Positions 1 through 9,504 of a DNA stretch of 64,000 nucleotides are shown here, piece by piece (position 1 is the first letter of the stretch; every line of letters begins with the position of its first letter). A model generated the notes under the pieces. It was not told where the DNA came from, made no database searches, and saw nothing but the letters and a program-made list of their open reading frames with translations. A program made the position numbers and the translations under genes. This stretch comes from Mucidula mucida (Eukaryota; Basidiomycota; Agaricomycetes; Agaricales; Physalacriaceae): contig JADNYV010000001.1 of NCBI GenBank assembly GCA_015501055.1, positions 372,001 to 436,000 on the forward strand, read 5' to 3'.

Positions 1-1458
1 TGGAAGAATGAAAGCATAGTCAGATGCTCCCTCCGCGCCCTTCCGTTCCTTCCGTGCGCGAGTTTTGCTTTTCCTGGGTCCCGTGTACGCAGGGAAAGGT
101 TTCTTGATAGGTCTGCGAAAGACGTCACGAATAAAGTCTCGACCATCTTCGCAAGTGGCTCTCACGAGCTCGGAAACCTGACCGACGTAAGCCAGTCAGC
201 CTCTTACAGTAATGACCATGAGGTACGTACGTCGTTTTCCATGATGTTATGAACTAGATACTGGTAGCTGCTAGGATTTAAATCATTCGCCAGAACGCCA
301 CAGCCATATTTGGCAGCAGGAATGGCGAAAGGGCCGACACCCGCGAAAACATCTGCAAGTACATCGTCTGGACTCAAGAGTTTTACTATTCTCTCGTGCT
401 CGGTGGCCAGACGCGAATTCCAATAGACTTTGGAGAAATCAAAAGTGAAACGACAATTCGATTCCGACTACACATACATTAGCCCGCGAGACAAAGGATC
501 GGCGAAAACAACATACATGAGTGACAACATAATTGGGTTTCCCAGCCAGTAGTTCCATTTGAAAGACCCGAAATTGAGTGTCTATGTTGTGAAGTTTGTT
601 CACAACCGTCGAAATCGAATTGTTTTTCTGCGACTCGTCAGTTTCGATAGAGGACGAGTCCGAAGAACTCACGTCCAGAAAGACTTCTCCTATCAGGTAC
701 TTGTAAGGAAGATATTCGTCGTTGAGGTTCAGATGCGCTGAAGGAGTTTAAAGTTTCGAGACTGAGAAGGGCCTTCTGCTCATACCGATATGACCAGTTG
801 CAGCGAAGCCAACAGGTGCACCTTCTACAAGTTCCTCTGGCAGTACAGCACCAAGGATATCAGCTGCGGAGGCGTGAGGACAATGAGAGACGGACACATA
901 ATACGGACACGTACAGGCATGCCAAAAGTCGTAGTCCAGTTCGATGGTATAATCAACGAATCCTTCACCATCGCGCTCCAAAAGTGCGGACGCCTCGGGT
1001 GAGAGTTCAGCTAGCTTCTGTTGAATAAATCACAGGTTTCTCATACTGCTTAAGATGTGTACCTTTGTCATTTATGTTCAGCACTACAAGCCGATTTTCT
1101 TGATTGGATGGATCTCGGACTACTGGGCTGAGCCTTGGGAAGCGGACGATGTAACTAGAACCACTCGTCAGTAAGTCAATATCGTTCAATTAGAACGTTC
1201 ACACTTTTTCAGGAGAGGTGATTTAGCGATAGAAGCCGTTTTAGCGGGAGGAACGCGAATGGCAATAACAGGTATCTCTTTGTGAAACGCAGACTTGTCC
1301 AAAGGATGAATCGGTCCATTGTAGCGAGGCGGAGACACGTCTATAGAGCGAGGCATTTTGGCTTCAAAGTAGGACCTTCTGAAAGAGACCAAATAAGGCG
1401 CGTGTCTGCCTGGTGGGGGCAACAATAATTTGTTGAGAATCGTGGTCGCTGAAAACAT
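1..1458 (-). CDS. TRM5: tRNA (guanine37-N1)-methyltransferase, 3' end beyond the left edge
   Basis: Trm5 methylates N1 of G37 next to the anticodon using S-adenosylmethionine. In the sequence, the first exon carries [18 protein letters not shown], a typical Trm5 N-terminal block. Later exons carry [20 protein letters not shown] and [12 protein letters not shown], followed by [19 protein letters not shown] and [18 protein letters not shown], the SAM-binding core. The last visible block is [12 protein letters not shown], and the frame is still open at base 1, so the C-terminus lies outside the window. Several short introns are needed; the first is around 1161-1202. The start at 1458 adds about 35 residues before a second in-frame Met ([10 protein letters not shown]). 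That leader is rich in Leu, Arg and Ser and looks like a mitochondrial presequence, in keeping with the dual location known for yeast Trm5. The neighbouring TatD-like gene diverges from it with only 73 bases between start codons. Confidence 0.93.
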
Positions 1459-1531
1459 GTACTGATCGACCCTGACTCAAATACCGTGCGAACCAAACAG
1501 ACCCAACAACTATGCGTCACCAATCTTGACC

Positions 1532-2741
1532 ATGTCTACGGAAGTGAGTTGCGCTCTGTTTTTCCTGTGCTGAATATTCACCTCCTAAGGACTACCCTCT
1601 TCCAGCCGAAAGTGTACTCAATCACATCGTTGATGTACATTGCCATCCCACCGATGCCGAGTCTATATCGCCGGAGTCAATGGACAACTTGAAAATCACC
1701 GTGTGCGCCATGTCGTCCAGACAATCTGATCAGCCTCTCGTGCGCGCGCTTGCGACTGCCTACCCTGATAAAGTTATCGCATGTTTCGGTCAGCACGTCC
1801 CTTGTGGCGTTCAAATCCGTATCTATGAAATAACGGAATTTATCAGGGTATCACCCATGGTTCTCGCACTGGATATCTTTAGTTCCTCGCGTATCGAAGG
1901 AAGAACATTATCGCTCTCTCTTCCCGGAAGGCGACACAAATACACTTCAACAGCTCTTGCAATCTTTCCCTGATCCCACTCCTTTAGACGAAGTTATCGC
2001 TGAACTGAGACAGAATCTCGAGGCTTTTCCCAACGCTATGATTGGGGAAGTCGGGCTTGATCGCGCGTTTCGCGTACCGTACGACTACTTCGCTTCTCCG
2101 CGACAACTAACGCCGTTCACTGTGCCCCTCAGCCATCAGCTGGCCATCCTGGAGGCGCAAATAGATCTAGCTGTCGATCTCCGTCGGAATATCAGTATGC
2201 ATAGCGTCAAGGCGCAAATGAACACGAAGGACCTACTCGACAAGATGAAGAAGAAACACGGTGCCAATTGGAACAGCATCAGTGTGGATCTGCACAGTTG
2301 TGGATTGAGTGCACAGATGTGGCGAGACATCGAGGTAGCTCTCTCGTTTCCTTCGCGTCTAGCGTAATTTCAATGTTGTCTCAGAAGAAGCATAATAATG
2401 TTTTTCTATCTCTGTCTATGGTCATCAACTCTCGGTCCTCGAATCATGTTGCCTTGATCAAGGAGTGTTCACCAGACAAAATTCTCGTGGAATCGGACTA
2501 CAATGATATCACTTGCTGCGCGCAGCAGACATTCAATATACTACAGGTTGTCGCGCAGACGAAGGGTTGGCACATTGAAGAATCGTGGGATGACGGAACG
2601 GATACAGCTTCTTGGGGAGCAGTGCGCCGACTGGAGGAAAATTGGAAGGCATTCAAAGCAGGGAATCATCCTTCGCACGAGTCTCGAGCGTCGAAGAAGA
2701 AGAAAAGGCATGAAGGGTGGCTTTCAGATTCCGATACATGA
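1532..2741 (+). CDS. TatD-family metal-dependent hydrolase (Scn1/Cut9-interacting type)
   Basis: The predicted protein belongs to the TatD deoxyribonuclease/amidohydrolase superfamily and is closest in style to the fungal Cut9-interacting protein Scn1. A tiny first exon encodes MSTE (1532-1543), then an intron of 1544-1589, and the next exon gives DYPLPAESVLNHIVDVHCHP. The His-x-His of VDVHCHP is the metal-binding start of the barrel. Further family blocks are IGEVGLDRAFR (metal-binding Glu), ISMHSVKAQ, SVDLHSCG and KILVESDYND (late metal-binding Asp). At least two more introns follow, near 1800-1850 and 2335-2385. The C-terminus ends in a lysine-rich stretch (SKKKKRHEGW) that could act as a nuclear signal. 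The substrate cannot be read from the sequence. The gene diverges from TRM5. Confidence 0.85.
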
Positions 2742-2818
2742 GTAGATTCCGATGAACCAAGGAGAAAGGGGCCAGAAATACAGCTAATAATAATACAGTT
2801 CTAAGGTATATGCGCCAC

Positions 2819-3695
2819 CTATTCAATCTTGTTAAGCCAGTCAAGAACCAAGGTTTTAGTCTTCGCAAGTTTCTATGAACAATGTCAGTATAAGTCTTTA
2901 ACAAACAAGGCCTTGTAACCTACCTCTGGCGTGCAAGGCGGCTCGTCATCTTCGCAAGTAGGTTCTATGTCCGCAGATTGCATGGTCCCCGTTGAACATG
3001 AAGCCTGTAGTATGATGAGCTGAACATGAAGGGCACTAGCCAAGAGAGGCCTCACAAAGTTCCACATCAATTTTATAGGTCCCACGAATCCGGTTTGCAC
3101 AAAGACGGACTGTAGCATCCGATCCTCGATGCCTGTGCACGTATCTCGATGATCCACCCAACCATAGCTATCCGCCTCGATGGATAGCCCACAACCTAGA
3201 CACCTTGAATTCGACGATAACCAGGGCTCGGACTGGAGAAAGTCGTGTTCGGCATCATCTTCGCGTAGATAGGAGAAGAGTTTGGTGATAACGAAGAAGA
3301 GATCATTAGACACGAGGGCCTTGTAGTGGGTGTAGGAGAATGTCGAGAATTGTGCCCGCGTTAGTGGCTCGTCGCACAGGGTCGCCTCGTCAGTGTCAGT
3401 GACGTCAAGCGAGGAACAGGACCTGTAACCGGCAGTCAGCTCACCCTTATAAATTGAGAAAGGCCAGAACGTACAAACGGTCACTGTCCAATGCAGCGCT
3501 AGCAAGTTCATGGTACGAGAGTGCTCGTAGAATTGATACAGAGAGCGTTACTTTGTCGTGGAAGAAGAGATGAAATTGGGAAAAGAGAGGGCGTGCAGAG
3601 TACTTGGGAATCGTCATGGGGACTCTATGAGAGTAGGAACAAAGAGCCTCGGGACTTGACAACAATGCTTCAAATTTAAGGTGGTCGGAGCACAT
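2819..3695 (-). CDS. conserved-looking protein of unknown function with Cys/His motif
   Basis: I do not recognise this family. Three exons join in frame: 3695-3475, 3422-2924 and 2872-2819, with clean GT..AG introns of 52 and 51 bases, giving 257 residues. The joined length is an exact multiple of three and ends KTLVLDWLNKIE. An alternative start is the Met at 3617 (MTIPKYSARP). The middle exon is long and open and contains CLGCGLSIEADSYGW followed by VDHRDTCTG, a C-x2-C plus H-x3-C arrangement that could bind zinc. Around it are LFFVITKLFSYL and IKLMWNFVRPLLASAL, which look like amphipathic helices of a folded globular domain. No signal peptide or clear membrane segment is seen. The gene converges on the TatD-like gene (78 bases between stop codons). 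The reading frame and splicing make it very likely a real gene, but its function is open. Confidence 0.6.
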
Positions 3696-3895
3696 GATCC
3701 CATTGCGACCGGTAACGTCCACCGGCGTCCACAATGGCAATTGCCTTTCAAATTCCCGGTGCAAATTTTGAGGACAGTAGTTTGAGGATATGCGGCGGGA
3801 ATTGAAGCGAGAAGCGTTCAGGATTTAACTTTGCGCAGTCCAAAATGAAAACCTATATCATAATCCAAAGTCCAAAGTCCAAAGCGAATAATGGT

Positions 3896-4807
3896 CTACC
3901 AGAGATACCAGAGCAGGAGAAAAATACACGTCCCAATGAGCACTCCCATAATAATAGAATCTCGGCGACGACGTGATTTTATCATGCCAACAATGTTGTT
4001 TATGCCGGGCATAGCGTCTGTGGAAGATTGTAAGAGGACTAGATGAAAAGACAGGAGGGCACGCACTTAGTACACCAACCATACGCGTATTGATACTCGA
4101 TATGTCTACCCGCTGTCGACCAAACTCTGCCCGGGTTTCATAGCTTGCCTAGATACAATGAGCAAAGCTGAACACTTGAAGAAATGAGGCACCTACTCAA
4201 TAATGGTGTCGGTCATATGGTGGGAGCTGTCGATACGACCTCGCTCTGCAAGAAGTGAATCGGCAGCCGTGGATCTGTACGCGCTGTGGCAGATGATAAG
4301 TATACCGGCGGAATGCGTTTGTGTTGTAAACTCGTACTCAATGTCGTTTCGGACACCACTCAAGAGGTTGGCTTGGTCCATAGCATTCTTGACGCTAGTC
4401 TACACGATTGTTCGGTTTATTACCGTATAGTTTGGATCTAAACGCACCTTTGTCCGCTTTACTTCTCTGACACTGTCCTGGAACAGCTCTCGATGCCGCT
4501 GTATGGCGCGTAGCATGGATTGTGAAAGTGTTTCCGGATTACTGGACAGCTCCTCTAATTTCTCGTTGTTCTCCTCTAACTGAGACGAGTTAGTTTACCA
4601 TTCCGTGTAGAGCCACGTACACACCTTCTCCAATAGGTCGTCTACTTCGAGCTCGAGATCCTTCCAGCGTTCCGCCGAACCATTAGCCTCGACATCGTCA
4701 CCGCCCTTTGAGAATGTCGAGACCAGCTGAGAGTACGAATTAAGCTTGGTGTCGAGGAGATTTTCGAGTGTGCGACATTGCCGATGGAGTTGCTCGTAAG
4801 AGGACAT
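3896..4807 (-). CDS. GOS1: Golgi SNAP receptor complex member 1 (Qb-SNARE Gos1/GOS28)
   Basis: Gos1 is a Golgi SNARE acting in retrograde and intra-Golgi vesicle fusion. The protein starts MSSYEQLHRQCRTLENLLDT, the characteristic N-terminal helix of the family, and continues through LNSYSQLVSTFSKG and a regulatory helical bundle. A later exon has NAMDQANLLSGVRNDIE. After an intron near 4154-4200 comes YETRAEFGRQRVDISSINTR, which opens the SNARE motif. The chain ends with a short basic stretch, KSRRRRDS, then a tail anchor, GVLIGTCIFLLLWYLW, directly before the stop. This is the expected order and length (about 230 residues) for Gos1. Upstream in-frame codons also exist, but the Met at 4807 matches the family start. 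It is divergent from the NTF2-like gene, with 147 bases between starts. Confidence 0.92.
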
Positions 4808-4954
4808 GTTGCAGATGCGGCACAGCAGCCGACAGTCGACTGCTATATCGGGAACAACCGATCCTTCCCTCATCTCCCGCTAAACACTGACCATGACCGC
4901 CAGAATGACGTGTCCAAGACCCCCCATAAGAGCCTCAAAGAGCGGCGTCGAATC

Positions 4955-5738
4955 ATGTTGTCTTTACGCGTCCTTCGTCCATCCAAACGCCATCTCATCG
5001 CAGCCATGTCCTCGAATGTTAATGCTACTGGTCTCACTCCCAGCGAATCTAAACAGCTGAAGGAGCGCAGTGCTCAATCTCACGAGCAGCCCATCATCGC
5101 TGCTTTGAAAGAGGTAGTCCAGGCTCATCGTTGACTGATATCTTCTCATTTCATTCAGATGTACTCTTGCTCTCCCAAGGATGTCAGTGCATGCTTCCGA
5201 GCCGCCTGAACATTGACTCAACTTTCTATAGTCAACTTTTGGCATCTACACCAAAGACGCCGTGTTTCACGACCCCGTTGGCATTGCCAAAGGCTCCTCG
5301 TCCATCAGTGCTCAGTTTATTGGACTCGCCAAGGTGCAACCATCCCGTTCACAATCATTAACATCTGAACACCTCCTCAGCTCTTTCCTCGCGCAGAAGT
5401 CACCAAGTTTCGTGTTTTAGAGAACCCATCTTCTCTCCCGCCCCCGAAGATGTTGATTGACCAAGATGTCGCCTACTATCGCAACGCATCCAATTCGTCA
5501 CCTACCAAAGTAGGCACTCATTTCCAGCCTTCGCTCAGCTAACATCATGATTTAGGTTGTCAATTCTCTCTTGACCTTGGATTTGGATTCGAATCACAAA
5601 GTTACCTTTCACACGGAGGAATGGGATCACGAGAAGTCTTCTACTTCAGACGACGGCTTTTTTGGGATGTTGAACGAGTACAGGAAGAAACTCACTGCTA
5701 GCATGACGGATACAGTCGTTGGAGATCAAAAGAAGTAA
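4955..5738 (+). CDS. NTF2-like/SnoaL-type small protein, possibly mitochondrial
   Basis: Five exons join cleanly (introns near 5114-5158, 5182-5232, 5334-5380 and 5513-5566), giving roughly 200 residues. The core reads MYSCSPKDSTFGIYTKDAVF, then HDPVGIAKG, ISAQFIGLAKLFPRAEV and KMLIDQDVAYYRN. The pattern of helix, 'Y..DAVFHDP' and 'G...I..QF' is that of the NTF2-like cone fold, often annotated SnoaL-like or DUF2358 in fungi. The first 18 residues (MLSLRVLRPSKRHLIAAM) are basic and lack acidic residues, so a mitochondrial targeting leader is plausible, with a second start at MSSNVNATG. The C-terminal part, FHTEEWDHEK, ends in GDQKK. No catalytic residues can be assigned, and the function is unknown. 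Confidence 0.72.
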
Positions 5739-6056
5739 AGATAGCTAAATCATTGTATTCCAGGGATTTCCTGTTTGTAAAATACGCGTCAAGGTTCCTG
5801 TAAAAGATGGATTGCAACTCATGATTGTTCTGGCAGTAATGGTCTGATATTTAGACTAGTATCTGCAACTGAATCTTTTGCAGCGAGCCAATATGAACTA
5901 CAGGATTTAGAAAAGTGCGCCACATGCGAATTTGGAAATTCTTGTGATTTTTTATATCTATAATGCTACATATGGATACAATGCATATAAACTAATCGTG
6001 GTATTGTGAAGCCCATCAATAATAACACTATATAAAGTAAGGTAACTGAAGAACGT
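5739..6056. other. intergenic, convergent 3' ends
   Basis: This 318-base AT-rich stretch lies between two convergent genes. It holds several ATATAT/TATAA-like tracts (near 5940-5990 and 6025-6040) that may contain 3'-end processing signals. No coding exon was seen. Confidence 0.5.
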
Positions 6057-8162
6057 TTAAGTCGCCCAGAATTGCCACGCCATGTCGACACTTGTAAGCT
6101 CTGCTGCAGCAGGGGAAGACTTCTCGGAAATAATAGGACGTCCTCTCGAGCGCGACCGTGACGAGGATCTGTGTGAACCCGACAATCGCCTTAGGCCTCT
6201 CGAAAGCAGATCGGCATCCGGGCCTGGCGTGGACGGAGACGAGGGCGGCACAACTGAAATCTTCACTTCGGGTTCATCTGGATGGTGCTGCTCTAGCGAC
6301 CACGTCTTCCCGTGCCCGCACCCTGTGCAATGATCGTCGTCAGAGTCGTAGACGGTACTGTTCGCATCCGAGTCATCCACTTCTAAACCCTTGACACCCG
6401 CTGACGCGACGCGCCCATCAGCACTAACGGCCATTGACGTGTGGTTATCCAATTCCGTCTCCATAAAGCGCTCAGCCTTCTCCGAAAAGAGTTTAGGCGT
6501 ACCCCTTTGAAGGTGTGGAAGGGTGTCCTGTACAAAGTTACGCATCGACATGAACGCGACGTGCCATATCTTGAGGAAGGGGAAGGTCTGGAAGACATGA
6601 ACCTGGAGGGAATTCCTCTTTTAGAAAGCCAGTAAACGCTGAGAATAATGAGAAAACACGTACTCCATCCTGGTATTCTTCGTGCCGGACCTTGACCCCG
6701 GCCAGCTCTGCTCTATTTGCTAAAAGTGTGATCTCGTCCTGGAGGACTTCAGAGTCGCCAGACTGAATAAGAAGAGGAGGAAGATCCTTGAAATCACCGA
6801 ATATCGGACTCGCGTATGGGTGCATGAGATATTTCTCCATCCCCGCACCCAGATAGTTGGCGATGGGGTTCATATGGTCGTCAGGCGAGAATACCGGTAT
6901 AACGTCGTAAGCCGCATTCGAGTCCCACGACGCTCCGCTCATCGTCATATCTACGTTGTAAATGAGAAGTGACCGGCAAACTCGGGAAAGACGTGGTACT
7001 CACCGACCCATGGAGACATCAAGATACCGCCTGCAGGGAGCGGGTAGTGATTGTCGCGGAGGTACATCAACAACGCTAGAGATAGCCCTCCACCCGCACT
7101 GTCGCCGGAGACGAGTATGTTTTCTGGAGGGATGTGCAAGTCCTCTGTCAGCCTGAAGTATGCACTAACCGCGTCGTGAAGAGGTCCGGGGAACGTGCAT
7201 TCCGGCGCCAATCGATAGTTTAAGGCTACATCGAACGCGGTCAGGGCGGGAAAGTAGGTGCAGAAGAGTTGAACATACAGAATACACGCGCGTCCGTGTA
7301 CTGTGCGAGTGGCACTGAGATGACTCTCATCTCTTCAGCACTTCCGACATAGTAGGCCCCTGCGATACAAAGGTTGATTAGAAGATGCGTTACTTGAAAC
7401 GTGGACCTGCCTCCGTGGATGTATAAGATAACTCGCTCAGTAGGCTTATGCGGGTTGTGTCGTCGTTGCTGGCCAACCTGAGCAGCTTTGAACTCGGTTT
7501 GTAAACGTTGCCACGTACGCTTTCCGACGAGCCATTCGCCGGAGAGCTCACGAGTCCCAGTCTCTTGTGCGTCCAAGGACTCCAGTATACCGCGCAGACG
7601 TCTACGCTTGACTTGAAAGGTGACAGGCGTGAGGAGAGCGTCGGCGGGCGGAGGACCAAAGCCACCCATGCCCATGAAGATACGAATGGAAGGCTAAACC
7701 AAGATTAATCACGATTGGCTCCGTGTGAGGAGCAAAAGACGCACCACATCCATGAGCTCGGTGTGCTGACCAGCACCGCGCATCAAACTTGACATCAGAG
7801 TCATCTGAATACCCCAGGACTTTTTGCGCGGGCCCCAGATGGTATGAGCTAGCGCGTCGCCAGTCATTTGAGTAGCTGATAAGATAACGCGTCAGACAGT
7901 CACGTTGTAGAGGTGGTGATCGCGTACCTTTGGTGGCCACAAACCAGGCATATTTCCATGCGTGCCACGACTTCCACTCGGGCTGCTCGTGGATCTTCAA
8001 GCTCGGGGTAATACGAGCAGAGGGTGGGGCAACTCCGGGGGTCGAGTAATGGTGAACGAGAGCTTCCAACCGCTTTAGCTCTTTGCAGCATGTTTCTTGG
8101 TCATCGTCGTGGTGTTCCTCCTTGTGTGTGGGATGTCCAGTCGGGCAGGAGATGACGATCAT
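6057..8162 (-). CDS. hormone-sensitive-lipase-family esterase/lipase with Ser-rich tail
   Basis: This is an alpha/beta-hydrolase of the HSL (class IV) group, a probable intracellular ester or lipid hydrolase. From the Met at 8162, a long N-terminal region (about 200 residues, including KSWHAWKYAWFV and IWGPRKKSWGIQM) precedes the catalytic domain. Catalytic landmarks are the oxyanion motif VILYIHGG joined to AYYVGSAEEMR, the nucleophile elbow NILVSGDSAGGGLSLAL, the acid LLIQSGDSEVLQDE and the histidine in VHVFQTFPFL. The C-terminal 120 residues are an acidic, then Ser/Arg-rich tail (SDANSTVYDSDDD, SSSRSRSRGR), which is likely a regulatory or phosphorylated region. The intron inside the oxyanion loop uses a GC donor. 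Introns of standard type lie near 6605-6660, 6950-7010, 7230-7290, 7690-7745 and 7880-7930. Substrate specificity is not visible. Confidence 0.88.
7360..7410 (-). other. GC-AG intron inside the HGG oxyanion motif of the lipase
   Basis: The upstream exon ends CAC-GGA-G and the next exon begins GG-GCC-TAC, giving HGGAYYV, the expected family motif. Only a GC donor (GGAG/GCAGGT) gives phase 1. The nearby GT at 7405-7406 would shift the frame and destroy the motif. The acceptor is TATCGCAG. Intron length is 51 bases. Confidence 0.8.
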
Positions 8163-9504
8163 GGGAGGACTAGAAGAAGTGTGTTTGTGTGTTGATATTC
8201 GATGAAACGAATGGTAAGGAATTTGTAGCCAAGCCTCTGCTGTATTTAAAGGATGTTGTTATGTCCCCGATAGATGACTAAACCAGTCGACAGCCGCTAT
8301 GTTTTGGAGCAATGGCTTCAGCATGCAGAGCATGGGCCCGTTATCGGAACGGTCCACTTCGGCGCGCCAGTCGCGCGTTGCCCAATCCAGGTCGCCCGCT
8401 GTTCGTCCGGAAAATCGTGATGATCGGAATTCAGAGCCTGAGGAAAGTATCATATTTGTGAAAGACGTTGGGTGATAGAAGTGTAAGCTACATACCATCT
8501 CCAACATAGCATGTGTAGGCGGGGTCGCAGAAAGTAATGACGACGAAGTGAAGCCATCGAGAGGAAAGAGTAGTTGCCAAATACTGTATCGTGCATGCCC
8601 ATTTTTGGGCAACAGAATGTTAGAATGTTACATGTGATTTTTCTCCTGATGAAGTAACATCGTCCAGTATCGTCTTCCGACTCTTCATGACGGGCGCAGA
8701 GATCCAATCCGTGTCGGCCAGTAAATTCACGGGACCAGGGTGCGCGCCATATTTTTCCAGTGGCTCGACTCCTTTCCAGGCGCTCAGCATCAAGATAAGC
8801 CTCGACTCTCCTCGATTCTGTCCTATATGTCCTACTAATCAAATACGGTCAATACGCTCGCCAGCAATCGCGAATCGGTAGGGCGAAAATTTCGCAGTTA
8901 TTGTTCGAAGGACTGGGCCAAATTCGAGGTTGATAGCACAGCACAGATAGCATCTCTGATTGTGTTTTACCTTCCATTGCCTGAGCATCGGGGTCGGGGA
9001 CAGTAAAGTATTACCCAACATCCTCCGCTTTCGGACTAAAATTGGGACACTGCAAAGACGCCAACCGTAAGTATAAAGGTGCACGGGTGAAGCCATGTTG
9101 AATAGACAAGGATGGAATACCAGTGAGAGAAACGGTCGAGATACATCGTAGAAGAGGCTTATTTCAATCCGATACGTATGAGCTGCATTGAGTCGCGAAG
9201 GGACCAGTACTTATTAGTTCCACGGAGACCACCAGCGCTAAGCACAAGAGAAAAGCCATTGCAGCAAAGTTTGCAGCGCCGTATTTCCTTCATGAGAATG
9301 TGGTTGACAATGGGAGAAACAAACAATTCGCAGTTACGCACGGCAGGCTGACCCTGTTGCGGCATGATGTCATGCCAATACGACCTGCTTCAAACCTTGA
9401 AGTCGACCTTGCGATTGTCCCGATTTCAGCACGGAGAGGCGTTCTAAATCTTGATCATACTATCTCTGCCGTATCTCAGCTGCGCCACCATTGCCAAAAG
9501 CGCG
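8163..9504. other. unresolved stretch with coding-like fragments, possibly a decayed gene on the minus strand
   Basis: No intact gene could be assembled here. On the minus strand there are coding-like fragments in different frames. One is at about 8930-9096 starting MASPVHLYTY. Another is at about 8630-8830 with VEPLEKYGAHPGPVNLLADT and SAPVMKSRKTILDD. A third, at about 8316-8560, has TPPTHAMLEM joined across a good GTATGT..CAG intron to ALNSDHHDFPDEQRATW and ends at a TGA. Stops and frame changes separate the fragments, and I found no splice pattern that joins all of them. Either a gene with unusual splicing or a degenerate gene is present. The 5' flank of the tomosyn gene lies at the right end. 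Confidence 0.3.
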
